64,000 nt of DNA from Bryobacterales bacterium (GTDB lineage: Bacteria; Acidobacteriota; Terriglobia; Bryobacterales; Bryobacteraceae): the NCBI GenBank assembly GCA_026954325.1, contig JAIXKK010000157.1, positions 24,364-88,363 on the forward strand. Reading direction: 5' to 3'. How positions within the stretch are numbered: the first letter of the stretch is position 1; every line of letters begins with the position of its first letter. The notes beneath the pieces are model-generated. The model saw nothing but the letters and a program-made list of their open reading frames with translations. It did no database searches and was not told the DNA's origin. Below are positions 52,926 to 61,426 of this stretch, piece by piece. Made by a program: the position numbers and the translations under genes.

Positions 52926-53498
52926 GTGGCCCAGCAGACCGACGATCAATTGATGAACCGGGTGAGGGATGGGGACGTGGAGCAACTCGCCACGCTCTTT
53001 GAGCGGCACCACCGTCTCCTATACCGGTTTTTCTGTCATTTATGCGGGTCAGGGACGCTGGCCGAGGATCTGACGCAGGAGGTGTTTTTTCGCATGTTGA
53101 AGTTTCGCGGCACGTTTCAAGCAGGCAGCCGGTTCAGCCCGTGGATGTACCAGATTGCGCGGAACGCGCATGTGGATCAGATGCGGAAGAAGCAAACGGA
53201 GATGCCGCTGTTCGATGAGCGAACGGAGCGGGAGTTCGAACCGGCGGATCCGGCGTTATCGGCGGAGTGGCGGCTGATGAGGGGGAGCGATCTGGCGATT
53301 CTGCGCAAGGCGCTGATGCGGCTGCCGGCGGAACGCAGAGAACTGCTGGTGCTGAGCCGGTGGCAGAACCTGCGGTATGAGGAAATCGGCGGGATTGTGC
53401 AGTGCGACGCGGCGGTGGTGAAGAGCCGGGTGTTCCGGGCGATGAAGCAGTTGAGCGAGATTTTCTTTCGGATGTCGGGAAGGAAGGCGGCGTCATGA
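52926..53498 (+). CDS. ECF-type RNA polymerase sigma factor
   Basis: 190 residues. Region 2 has RHHRLLYRFFCHLCGSG, then EDLTQEVFFRMLKFRG and SPWMYQIARNAHVDQMRKK, which melts and binds the -10 element; region 4 (RLPAERRELLVLSRWQ, then YEEIGGIVQCDAAVVKSRVF) binds -35. GTG 52926 is the start; the nearby upstream ATG is out of frame. It overlaps the anti-sigma gene as ATGA, and the two DUF4097 genes follow, so it probably controls this operon. Confidence 0.94.
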   Translation: MAQQTDDQLMNRVRDGDVEQLATLFERHHRLLYRFFCHLCGSGTLAEDLTQEVFFRMLKFRGTFQAGSRFSPWMYQIARNAHVDQMRKKQTEMPLFDERTEREFEPADPALSAEWRLMRGSDLAILRKALMRLPAERRELLVLSRWQNLRYEEIGGIVQCDAAVVKSRVFRAMKQLSEIFFRMSGRKAAS

Positions 53499-54307
53499 CT
53501 TGCGAGCAGGCGAAGGAGCGGATGGTGGACCGGTGGATTACCGGGCTCGATGAAGCAGAGAGGATGGAGATGGACGGTCACCTGGCGGAGTGCGCCGAGT
53601 GCCGGGAGGAGCAGGAATCGTTGAACGCTCTGTGGAATGGGCTGGGGGACCTGCCGCTGGAGGAGCCTAGCCGGAACCTGCGCACGAATTTCTATCAACT
53701 GATGGACGCCTACCGGCTGGGGCAGGCGGAGCAGAGCGAGGAGAGGGTGGCTCGGCTGAAGATGCCCGCGGCTGTGCGCCGGGCAGGATGGTGGCCGGGG
53801 GCGGTGGCGGCAGGCGTGGCGCTGGTATTCGGACTGACGGCGGGTCACATGTATACGGCGCGGAACAGGGACGAGCAAACGATAGCGCAGTTGAATGCGG
53901 AGATGCAGCACATGCGGCAGTTAGTCACTTTGTCTTTGCTACAGCAGCAATCGGCGAGCGACCGGCTGCAGGGGGTTAGCTACAGCGTGCGCATGGAACC
54001 GGCGGGCGATGAGGTCCTAGCAGCGCTGTTACGCACATTGAACCACGATCAGAACGTGAATGTGCGGCTGGCCGCGGTGGATGCGCTACGGCAGTTTTCC
54101 AATAAGGCTCCGGTGCGGCAGGGACTGCGCGACGCCATGTTGCACCAGGATTCGCCGCTGGTGGAGATTGCCCTGATCAACTGGGCGATGGACACCAGGG
54201 ATTACGGGTCGGTGGAGGCGATGGAGAAGCTCGAGAAGGAAAAGGACTTGCATCCGGCGGTGAAGGAGCGACTGGCCAGGGCTCTGGAACGGCTACGGAT
54301 GAATTGA
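53495..54307 (+). CDS. Anti-sigma factor: zinc finger, membrane helix and HEAT-like repeats
   Basis: 270 residues, ATG 53495. The N-terminus is a zinc-type anti-sigma domain with Cys3 and the H-x3-C-x2-C motif HLAECAEC (His29, Cys33, Cys36). A helix follows (WPGAVAAGVALVFGLTAGHM, about residues 105-124), and the outside part has LLRTLNHDQNVNVRLAAVDA and repeated helical pairs like a HEAT repeat. It should hold the ECF factor at the membrane until an outside signal is received. The HEAT-type sensing part is not usual for these proteins. Confidence 0.88.
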   Translation: MTCEQAKERMVDRWITGLDEAERMEMDGHLAECAECREEQESLNALWNGLGDLPLEEPSRNLRTNFYQLMDAYRLGQAEQSEERVARLKMPAAVRRAGWWPGAVAAGVALVFGLTAGHMYTARNRDEQTIAQLNAEMQHMRQLVTLSLLQQQSASDRLQGVSYSVRMEPAGDEVLAALLRTLNHDQNVNVRLAAVDALRQFSNKAPVRQGLRDAMLHQDSPLVEIALINWAMDTRDYGSVEAMEKLEKEKDLHPAVKERLARALERLRMN

Positions 54308-54339
54308 TCAGTTCTCAGTTCAAGAAAAGGGAGACTCGA

Positions 54340-55170
54340 ATGAAACGAATACTTGGAGTGTGTCTGCTTTCGGCGGCGGCATTACCGGCCGGCGTCGAGG
54401 ACAGAGAGACGATCCGCCAGACATATTCGTATGCGGCCAAACTGGACGTCGAGAACGTCAACGGATCCATTCACGTGACGGGTTACGGCGGCAGCGCGAT
54501 TCAACTGGCGGCGAACCGGAGGACGGAAGCGAAGGACAGCGCCGCGCTCGAGGCGGCGAAGCGTGAAGTACGGCTTGACGTGACCTCGAGCGGAGGCGTG
54601 TTGCGGGTGTGCATTGATGCGCCGTGGAAGGATTGCGGCGATCCGGAGAACTGGCGCGGACGGAATTGGCATGGGGATCGCAACTATTCGGTGCGTTTCG
54701 ATTTCGAGTTGCAGGTTCCCTCGGCAATGGCGGCGAAATTGAAGACGGTGAACGGCGGGATCACCTTAAACGGAGTGAGCGGCGATTTCGAGGTCAGCAG
54801 TGTGAACGGGGGCTTGACGCTGGAGGATATGGCAGGCTCGGGGTCGGCGAAGACGGTGAACGGGGCCATCCGGCTCAGCTTCCGGAACAGCCCACAGCGG
54901 CCGGTGAACGCGAAGACCGTGAACGGAGCGATTGATGCGGCGTTTCCGAAGAACTTGAACGCTAACCTGAGGTTCAAGACGTTCCACGGGGATGTGTTTA
55001 CGGATTTTCCTTCCACGGCGCTGGCTCAGGAACCGCCGATAGCCGAACGCGAGGGCAGACGGACGGTGATCCGCGGCAACCGGATGTTCGGCGTAAAGGT
55101 GGGCGGCGGAGGGCCGGAGCATTTCTTCGAGACGTTGAACGGAACGATACAGATCAAGGAGCGGCAATAG
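54340..55170 (+). CDS. DUF4097 beta-helix protein, exported
   Basis: 276 residues from ATG 54340, preceded by AAGGGAG; a TTG 12 codons earlier is less likely. The signal is MKRILGVCLLSAAALPAG. The body has repeating short strands with Val-Asn-Gly turns (VENVNGSIHVTG, TVNGGITLNGVSG, SVNGGLTLEDMAG, TVNGAIRLSF), the DUF4097 (putative adhesin) solenoid. A two-Cys loop (VCIDAPWKDCGD) is present. It would be a surface or periplasmic beta-helix whose partner is unknown. Confidence 0.88.
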   Translation: MKRILGVCLLSAAALPAGVEDRETIRQTYSYAAKLDVENVNGSIHVTGYGGSAIQLAANRRTEAKDSAALEAAKREVRLDVTSSGGVLRVCIDAPWKDCGDPENWRGRNWHGDRNYSVRFDFELQVPSAMAAKLKTVNGGITLNGVSGDFEVSSVNGGLTLEDMAGSGSAKTVNGAIRLSFRNSPQRPVNAKTVNGAIDAAFPKNLNANLRFKTFHGDVFTDFPSTALAQEPPIAEREGRRTVIRGNRMFGVKVGGGGPEHFFETLNGTIQIKERQ

Positions 55171-55172
55171 CC

Positions 55173-55964
55173 ATGGGGAGAGCGAAGATTCTGGCCGTTG
55201 CGGCGGCGTTTGCCGCGCTGCTGCCGGCGCAGGAGCGGCTGACGGTTCCGTTTTCGGATGCGAACGGTCCGAAGCGGCTGACGGCGAGCCTGTTGCGGGG
55301 CAGCATCACGGTGAAGACGCATGCGAGCAAGGATGCGGTGGTGGAAGCAAGCGGCGGGCGGGTGCGGAACCGGAGGGAGCCGCCGCCGGGGATGCGGCGG
55401 ATAGACGGGGGTGGATCGGGGCTGACGGCGGAGGAATCGAACAACACGGTCCGGATCGCCGCTTCACCGGGGAGCGGGGCAGACCTGGTGATTTACGTTC
55501 CGGTGGACACTTCGGTCAAGCTGAGCACGGTGCACAACGGAAACATCACGGTGGAGGGCGTGAGCGGGGAGATTGACGTGAATAACCTCAACGGGGATGT
55601 TACGGTGAAGGATGTTTCGGGCGCGGTGGTGGCGCACACGTTGAACGGGAAGTTGATTGTGTCGTTGAACCGTGTGCTGCCGGACAAGACGATGAGCTTC
55701 AGCACGCTGAACGGGGACGTGGATGTGACTTTGCCGGCGGACACGAAGGCGAACGTGAAGATGAAGTCTGAGCACGGCGACATTTTCACGGACTTCGACA
55801 TCACGCTGAAGCCAAGTTCGCCGCAACCGGTGCAGGAGACGCGGAGGGAGGGGAAGCGGTATCGGATCCGATTTGACCGGGCGATGTACGGGACCATCAA
55901 CGGGGGCGGGCCGGAATTTCAATTCACGACGTTGAACGGGACGATCTACATCCGGAAGAAGTAG
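55173..55964 (+). CDS. DUF4097 beta-helix protein, exported
   Basis: 263 residues, starting two bases after the preceding gene and paralogous to it, including the closing block ETLNGTIQIKE/FTTLNGTIYIRK. The signal is ILAVAAAFAALLPAQ. Solenoid turns include TVHNGNITVEGVSGEIDV, NLNGDVTVKDVSGAVV and TLNGDVDVTL. Both copies are probably under the ECF factor. It ends three bases from the convergent HEAT/barrel-sandwich gene. Function is unknown beyond a surface beta-helix role. Confidence 0.88.
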   Translation: MGRAKILAVAAAFAALLPAQERLTVPFSDANGPKRLTASLLRGSITVKTHASKDAVVEASGGRVRNRREPPPGMRRIDGGGSGLTAEESNNTVRIAASPGSGADLVIYVPVDTSVKLSTVHNGNITVEGVSGEIDVNNLNGDVTVKDVSGAVVAHTLNGKLIVSLNRVLPDKTMSFSTLNGDVDVTLPADTKANVKMKSEHGDIFTDFDITLKPSSPQPVQETRREGKRYRIRFDRAMYGTINGGGPEFQFTTLNGTIYIRKK

Positions 55965-55967
55965 CAA

Positions 55968-56699
55968 TCAGTTAAGAAGAGTGAGGGCGCGCCGTGCTTC
56001 GCGGACATGGGCCGGATCGGGGATGATCTCGATTACGGCTTGCCCTTTTTGAACAGCCGCTCCGTCGGCTGCAAGGTGGCGGCTGACCGCTCCGGGAATG
56101 CCCGCGAGGAGTTCGGCGCCGGCTATTCGGGCGACAACGGTGAAGGGCTTGGTGATATCTCGCGGTTGAATACGGAATTCGACCTGTCCGGGTGCTTCGG
56201 CCGTGACGGCAAAGGGAGCGAGCATCCTGGTAAGTTCCTCGCGGGCGGCAGGGTCGTGGAAATTCGCGAGGCTGAGGGCGGCGCGGCGGCGGACCATGGG
56301 GGCGGGATCCCGGAGCATGGAAAGCAGGGCTTGATGGAAGGAGGAATCGGCCGGATCTTCTCCCATGAACCAGGCGACGCTCCGGCGGATATCCGTATCC
56401 GGATGTTTTGCGAGCGCGAGAATGCGCGGGTAGTAACGGCGCATAGTCTGGTCATTGCGGCTCACTTTTTCGCCCATTTGCAATAACATTTGTGTGGCGT
56501 GCGCGGGACGGACTGGATCGGCGAGGGCTTCACTGACTTGAGCCGGGTCGAGCGCCCATCCGAACCAGGTGAAGAACCAGAAGAAGAAAGGTCCCACCAG
56601 CAGCAGGGAAGCAGCGGCAACCCCCACCAGCACAAGCCTTTGAGGTGTTCCCTTTCGCGGCAGGAGGCGGGGGAAAGCCCTTGCGTGCGTCATGGCCAT
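55968..56699 (-). CDS. Membrane-anchored HEAT-repeat protein with a biotinyl/lipoyl-like end
   Basis: 243 residues. One N-terminal helix (LVLVGVAAASLLLVGPFFFW) anchors a periplasmic part. Residues 85-165 are HEAT-like helix pairs (YYPRILALAKHPDTDIRRSV, LLSMLRDPAPMVRRRAALSL). The C-terminal 75 residues look like a barrel-sandwich domain (AELLAGIPGAVSRHLAADGA, then VQKGQAVIEIIPD), as in HlyD-type adaptor or biotinyl domains, but there is no Lys for biotin or lipoate at the tip. This domain mix is rare to me, and I do not assign a function. It faces the ECF operon end-on. Confidence 0.75.
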   Translation of the reverse strand: MAMTHARAFPRLLPRKGTPQRLVLVGVAAASLLLVGPFFFWFFTWFGWALDPAQVSEALADPVRPAHATQMLLQMGEKVSRNDQTMRRYYPRILALAKHPDTDIRRSVAWFMGEDPADSSFHQALLSMLRDPAPMVRRRAALSLANFHDPAAREELTRMLAPFAVTAEAPGQVEFRIQPRDITKPFTVVARIAGAELLAGIPGAVSRHLAADGAAVQKGQAVIEIIPDPAHVREARRALTLLN

Positions 56700-56768
56700 C
56701 TGAATACTTTCGATCGGAGGAATGGGTCGAATGCTGTAGAGTTCCTCGGGCTATGCTGAAGTTACCAG

Positions 56769-58163
56769 ATGAAAGCAAGCGCGGAAGAGATGAGATTGGC
56801 AGGGTATGAGGCGGTGGACCGGGTGGTGGCCCACTGCGAAACGCTCGAGGGAAAGGCCGCATGGAACGGAGCGAGGCGCGCCGGCCTCGAGAAACTGGAA
56901 TTCGGGATTGCGGCCGGGCCGCGTCCGGCGGCCGAAGTGATTGCGCAGGTGGAGCGGGAAATCCTGCACTACATGGCGCGCCCGGCGCACCCGCGATTTT
57001 TTGCATTTGTGCCGGGGCCTGGGAACTTTATTGGGGCCGTGGCGGACTTTCTTTCGCAGGGATACAACGTGTTTGCGGGAAACTGGTTCGCGGCTTCCGG
57101 TCCGGCGATGGTGGAGTTGCGGACGATTCAGTGGCTGGCGGGATTGGTGGGATTTCCTCGGACAGCGGGCGGTTTGTTCCTAAGCGGGGGATCGCTCGCG
57201 AACTTCACGGCGCTGGCCGTGGCGCGGGACCGGATTCTGGGTGAGGAGCGGCTGGGTGAGGGCGTGGCTTACTATTCGGACCAGACACACTCGTCGGTAG
57301 AGAAGGCGCTTCGGCTGCTTGGGTTTGCGCGCCGCCAGTTGCGAAAGCTTCCAAGCGGACATGACTTCCGGCTGCCTGCCGCTTTGCTGCGGTCAGCCAT
57401 GGAGGAGGACCGGCGCGGCGGACGCCATCCATGCTGTGTGATTGCCAATGCGGGGACGACGAATACCGGGGCTGTCGATCCCTTGGGGGAACTGGCTGCG
57501 GTTTGCCGGGCGGAGGGGGCGTGGCTGCATGTGGATGGAGCATACGGGGCGGCGGCGGCCATTTGTGAGGAAGGGCGGCGGCTGCTGGCGGGGATTGAAG
57601 AAGCCGATTCGCTCACGTTTGATCCGCACAAGTGGCTGTTCCAGCCGTTCGATTGCGGGTGTGTCCTGTTACGGGACGGGTCTTTGCTGCCGCGTACGTT
57701 TTATTCACGGCCCGAGTATCTGAAGGATGTCGGCGACAATGCGGAGGAGCCGAACCTTTTGGATTACGGTCCTGAACTGACGCGTCCGTTTCGGGCGCTG
57801 AAGCTGTGGATGACGCTTCAGGTGTTCGGGGAGGATGCGATGCGGAAAGCGGTGGAGCACGGCCTGGAGATGGCGCGATATGCCGAATCGCTGGTGCGCG
57901 CGCACAAGGACTGGGTGATTGCGACTCCGGCGCAGATGGGAATGCTCAGTTTCCGGTACGAACCGGCGGGTATACCCAGGAAGCGGCTGAATGAATGCAA
58001 CCGTGAGATTGGGAAGCGGATTACGGCGTCGGGATTCGCAGTGGTTCTGTCGACGGAGTTGAAGGGGCGGACCGTCTTGCGGATGTGTCCGATCAATCCG
58101 CGGACGACGGAAGCCGATGTGCGGGATACGATCCGGGAACTGGACCGGGTGGCACGGGAATGA
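56769..58163 (+). CDS. Group II PLP-dependent decarboxylase
   Basis: 464 residues, a pyridoxal-phosphate enzyme of the aromatic amino acid/tyrosine decarboxylase family. The PLP Lys is in SLTFDPHKWLFQPFDCG (about residue 288); Asp in WLHVDGAYGAAA pairs with the ring nitrogen, and His in YYSDQTHSSVEKA stacks on it. The substrate loop TFYSRPEYLKDVG is present. It would turn an amino acid such as tryptophan or tyrosine into an amine and release carbon dioxide. Its stop overlaps a small following frame as ATGA. Confidence 0.92.
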   Translation: MKASAEEMRLAGYEAVDRVVAHCETLEGKAAWNGARRAGLEKLEFGIAAGPRPAAEVIAQVEREILHYMARPAHPRFFAFVPGPGNFIGAVADFLSQGYNVFAGNWFAASGPAMVELRTIQWLAGLVGFPRTAGGLFLSGGSLANFTALAVARDRILGEERLGEGVAYYSDQTHSSVEKALRLLGFARRQLRKLPSGHDFRLPAALLRSAMEEDRRGGRHPCCVIANAGTTNTGAVDPLGELAAVCRAEGAWLHVDGAYGAAAAICEEGRRLLAGIEEADSLTFDPHKWLFQPFDCGCVLLRDGSLLPRTFYSRPEYLKDVGDNAEEPNLLDYGPELTRPFRALKLWMTLQVFGEDAMRKAVEHGLEMARYAESLVRAHKDWVIATPAQMGMLSFRYEPAGIPRKRLNECNREIGKRITASGFAVVLSTELKGRTVLRMCPINPRTTEADVRDTIRELDRVARE

Positions 58164-58427
58164 AAGATACGGCCGCGCGGAGAATCCAGCAGACCGGCAA
58201 GCGCGTGAAGGAACAGCGCGAGGTGGCCTCCGGGCTTCGGAGGCACGTCGATCGATGTGGTACGGTGTGACGATACCCGCGGCACCTACCCGCAGAGCCA
58301 CGAATGCACCATCCGGACGTTGTCGCCCCTTGACATGGAAAAGAATCTCGAGTTCTACGAGATCCTGCCGGGGGCAATGCGTCCTTGCGGTCACAACCGC
58401 GCTTCCGGCGGACGGAGAGTCCCGTAG
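58160..58427 (+). pseudogene. Small unknown ORF after the decarboxylase, probably frameshifted
   Basis: ATG 58160 overlaps the decarboxylase stop as ATGA, so translation could be coupled. The first frame reads MKDTAARRIQQTGKRVKEQR and stops early. Removing one G from the run at 58232-58234 continues as FGGTSIDVVRCDDTRGTYPQ and SHECTIRTLSPLDMEKNLEF to a stop at 58427, about 88 residues. The last residues run into the transposase remnant, so the end may be displaced. No family is recognised. It may be a real small gene interrupted by the insertion sequence. Confidence 0.35.
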
Positions 58428-59288
58428 ACCTGGAGGCGCTGATGGAACCGGCCAGTCGAGGAGACCCGGAGTCGGCATTGCGCTGGACGTGCAAGAGCGT
58501 GCGTCAGTTGGCGGGCGAACTGACTCGCGTGGGGCATCGGGTGAGTCCTCGATTGGTGGCCGAACTGCTGCACGGAACCCTGACCGCGATGCGCAGTTCC
58601 ACTACATCAATGAGAAGATCCGGTTGTTTCAGGCCGATCGCCCGCCGGTGATGAAGGAATGGGTGGGCGATTTCAAGAACAACGGGCGCGAACTCCGTCC
58701 GAAGGACGATCCGGAGAAAGTGCGGCTGCATGACTTCGTCATTCCGGAATTGGGACGTGCGTCCCCTTACGGGGTTTACGACATCACGCGCAACTCAGGA
58801 TGGGTGAGCGTGGGCGTGGGTCACGACACGGCAGCGTTCGCGGTCCAAAGCATCCGCCGGTGGTGGGAATCGGTGGGCATGGTCGAATATCCACAAGCAA
58901 ACCGGCTACTGATCACCGCCGGCGGAGGCAGCAATGGCGCCCGTGCACGCCTTTGGAAACTGGAACCGCGGGCGCTGGCCAACGAGACCGGCTTGCCCAT
59001 ATCGGTCTGCCATCTGCCACCCGGAACCAGCAAGCGGGACAGGATTGAACATCGCCTGTTCTCCTTCATCAGTCAGAACTGGCGCGGTAAGCCGCTGGTG
59101 AGTCATCAAGTCATCGTCAACCTGATCGCCGCCACAACCACCAAGAAAGGGCAAGCGGAACTGGACACTGCCAATATCCGGCAGGGCTCAAGGTTTCCGA
59201 CGGGGTGATGGAAAAGCTCCGGCTGCGCAAGGACGACTTCCACGGGGAATGGAACTATACCGTCGAACCCCAAGGCGTCGAAACATGA
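58421..59288 (+). mobile_element. ISAzo13-family transposase remnant, catalytically dead
   Basis: Pieces in shifting frames match the ISAzo13 transposase in order: DLEALMEPASRGDPESALRW and TCKSVRQLAGELTRVGHRVS, then (after a gap of about 25 residues) DAQFHYINEKIRLFQA, VRLHDFVIPELGRASPYGVY, HDTAAFAVQSIRRWWE, CHLPPGTSKRDRIEHRLFSF and SHQVIVNLIAATT, ending with KDDFHGEWNYTV in another frame. Two Asp of the DDE site are missing: the segment before VGDFKNNGREL lacks the usual VDTKKKE part, and LLITAGGGSNG lacks the Asp before GGG. The 5' end is eroded and I see no terminal inverted repeats. Confidence 0.88.
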
Positions 59289-59316
59289 TCCATTTATTTT
59301 GTGACAACCCTAAGCG

Positions 59317-60234
59317 CTACACGCCGGCGGCGACGGGTTGTTCGGCTTCCTGGAGGAGGTCGAGAAACGCGGCAGTGGCGGGATTGAACCGCTTGCGTTT
59401 GAGGTGGATGATGCCAAGGGGGCGGATGAGCCCGGGGGCGGCCAACGGAACGCAGATCAGCCTGCCTTCGGAAACCTCGGCGCGCAGCATGCGGGAGGGG
59501 ACAATGCTGATGCCGCTACCGATGGCGAGAGCTTCCTTCACCATGGGGATAGAGTCGAAGTGCATGGTGACATTCACGCCCACGTTGCGCTCCTTCAGGA
59601 AACGGTCCACGTCCCGGCGGATGGGAAGATCAGGGTCAAAGGCGATGAACTCCAGTCCGTCGAGGTCAGCCGGGTGGACGGTGGTCAGCCTGGCGATGGG
59701 ATGGGAGGGGGCAGCCGCCACAACCATCTCCTCCTCGCGCCAGGGAATGACGGCGATGTCTTTTGCATGCTGCGGGTAGCTGACCAGGCCGAGATCGGCC
59801 GTTTCGTTGCGAATCGCTTCGTAGACCTTTTCGGGGCGGACGTATTCGACTTCGAGCGAGGCGTGTGGGAAGCGGGAACGAAACTCCTCATCGAGGCGCG
59901 TCATTTCCACGAGGCCGACGGAGAAAATGGAAGCTACGCGCACAGAGCCCACAACACCGGATCTCAACTGGCCGAGAGCGAGCCGGAACTCGTCCTGGAG
60001 GCGCAATACGTCGCGGCAGAGACCGGCATAGAGATGGCCTGCTTCGGTAAGTTGAAGCGGGCGGCGGGAGCGATCGATGAGCGGCGTGTCGAATCCCCGT
60101 TCCAATTCCTGGACATGCTGGCTGGCGGCGGACTGGCTGATATTGTTCATCGCAGCGCCGCTGCTCATACTACCGGTCTGAGCGATATCTCGAAAAAGCT
60201 TCAGATGAAAGAAGTCCAAGGGCGAGCTTAGCAT
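59317..60234 (-). CDS. LysR-family transcriptional regulator
   Basis: 305 residues. The winged helix-turn-helix spans about residues 9-66 (FFHLKLFRDIAQTGSMSSGA, then SQSAASQHVQELERGFDTPL), followed by the two-lobed ligand domain with SVRVASIFSVGL, DLGLVSYPQHAKDIAVIPW and SGISIVPSRMLRAEV. The shape is that of CysB/Cbl-like regulators, which sense a metabolite, but the ligand is unknown. The gene starts inside an inverted repeat with T-N11-A, consistent with self-control. Target genes are not obvious; the nearest upstream gene is a uridine kinase on the same strand. Confidence 0.93.
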   Translation of the reverse strand: MLSSPLDFFHLKLFRDIAQTGSMSSGAAMNNISQSAASQHVQELERGFDTPLIDRSRRPLQLTEAGHLYAGLCRDVLRLQDEFRLALGQLRSGVVGSVRVASIFSVGLVEMTRLDEEFRSRFPHASLEVEYVRPEKVYEAIRNETADLGLVSYPQHAKDIAVIPWREEEMVVAAAPSHPIARLTTVHPADLDGLEFIAFDPDLPIRRDVDRFLKERNVGVNVTMHFDSIPMVKEALAIGSGISIVPSRMLRAEVSEGRLICVPLAAPGLIRPLGIIHLKRKRFNPATAAFLDLLQEAEQPVAAGV

Positions 60235-60247
60235 AAGATATTCTTAT
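60233..60247 (-). promoter_or_regulatory. Putative LysR operator at its own start codon
   Basis: ATAAGA and TCTTAT form a six-base inverted repeat with three bases between them (60233-60247). It contains T-N11-A, the core shape of LysR boxes, and overlaps the first two bases of the start codon, suggesting repression of its own gene. Confidence 0.45.
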
Positions 60248-60332
60248 ATCGCAAGTGATCAGACGAAGTGTTTATTTAATACAAGGCTGGGGGCTGGAAG
60301 GGAGGATGCTCCCGGAAGTTTCGCAAGCGGGG

Positions 60333-60938
60333 TCAGCGGACCGCGCAGATGCGTTGCACGTATTCGAGGGCGCGGTGTCCGTTCTCTTCGATGGGGCGTG
60401 TGCCATCGAGGAGGAGTCCGGCATATTTCGCGGTGGGATCGATATAAAGTTCCCGCATGGGCTGGACGGTTCCGTTGTACTGTCGGCGCACGGAAGTTTC
60501 GGTGCGCCCACGTTCGCGCTGGTCGCGGCTGATGCGGCGTCCGAGGCAGACGATGTCGGGGGCTGTAATAAAAATGGATGCGGAAAATAGGGTCCGGATG
60601 TTGGGCCAGTAAAGGGTAAACAGCCCTTCAATGAGGAGGTAGTGGTCCGGGTGGAGGCGCAGGGCGCGGGCGCTGCGGGTATGGGCCGCGAAATCATAAA
60701 TGGGACGATCGACCTGGTGGCCATCCATCAGGAGCCGGAGGTGCTTTTCCAGGAGTGAGTCTTCGATGGCGTCAGGCTCATCGTAGTTGATCTGGGCGCG
60801 CTCGGCTGGGGTGAGATGATCGAGCGCCTTATAGTAGGCGTCCGCGGGGAGGATGGCTGCCGGGAGATGATCCCCCAGCCAACGGGTGAGAGCGCCCTTG
60901 CCGGCGCAAGAAGGGCCCGCGATTCCGACCAGATGCAT
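60333..60938 (-). CDS. Uridine kinase-like P-loop kinase
   Basis: 201 residues. The Walker A loop GPSCAGKG (residues 8-15) is followed by the acceptor region LPADAYYKALDHLTPAER and NYDEPDAIED, and later HYLLIEGLFTLYWPNI (Walker B region) and RRISRDQRERGRT, the lid Arg segment. This arrangement is that of uridine/cytidine kinases (salvage to UMP or CMP), though phosphoribulokinase-like relatives have a similar fold. It is cytoplasmic. The start is ATG 60938. Confidence 0.88.
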   Translation of the reverse strand: MHLVGIAGPSCAGKGALTRWLGDHLPAAILPADAYYKALDHLTPAERAQINYDEPDAIEDSLLEKHLRLLMDGHQVDRPIYDFAAHTRSARALRLHPDHYLLIEGLFTLYWPNIRTLFSASIFITAPDIVCLGRRISRDQRERGRTETSVRRQYNGTVQPMRELYIDPTAKYAGLLLDGTRPIEENGHRALEYVQRICAVR

Positions 60939-61096
60939 GGGATTGGGAACAGATTAGCATTGAAGCGGTTGGCGCGGCTTGGGCGCCAGGCCGGTACCGT
61001 GGACTGCACCCAAAGGAACGGGTCATGATCACGAGTGGACCGGACGTTCACCGCGGCACGATCGCAGGCGGCGTGCGCGACGAGGCAGCAGGGCGG

Positions 61097-61426
61097 TTAT
61101 TCGTGTTCGGCGGCGTGAGCGAGGGCGTTTTCGACAAGTTCGACAATGTGGCGGTCGGCCAGGGCGTAGTGGATGTGTTTACCGTGGCGCGTGCGAACAA
61201 CGATGTTCCCGGCGCGGAGCACGCGGAGTCTTTGGGAGATGGTGGAGATGGATTCGCGTTCGGCTTCCGCGAGTTGGGAGACGCAGGCTTCGCCTTGGGC
61301 GAGGAGGGCGAGAAGGCGGAGGCGCGGGGGATCACCGATGGCGCGGAAGAGGCGTGCGGTGCGTTCGATGGAGGCGGGGGAGGCAGCGGAGAGAGGCGGG
61401 TGGGGGCATTGTTGATTCATTTGCAT
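61097..61426 (-). CDS. ArsR/SmtB-family metalloregulator
   Basis: 109 residues. The winged helix has ARLFRAIGDPPRLRLLALL, QGEACVSQLAEAE and SISTISQRLRVLRAGNIV, with the wing RTRHGKHIHYALAD. A Cys in EACVS sits where CadC/ZntR-type proteins have metal-binding Cys; another Cys is in QQCPHPP, and His at the end (HIVELVENALAHAAEHE) could bind zinc, as at an alpha5 site. It is divergent from a heavy-metal ATPase, the typical pairing. Start ATG 61426 lies within an inverted repeat. Confidence 0.92.
   Translation of the reverse strand: MQMNQQCPHPPLSAASPASIERTARLFRAIGDPPRLRLLALLAQGEACVSQLAEAERESISTISQRLRVLRAGNIVVRTRHGKHIHYALADRHIVELVENALAHAAEHE

Noticed and set aside
60255..60590. Plus-strand frame of 111 codons divergent from LysR as its target gene
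   Set aside because: It lies mostly opposite the uridine kinase and reads as antisense; no ribosome site or motif.
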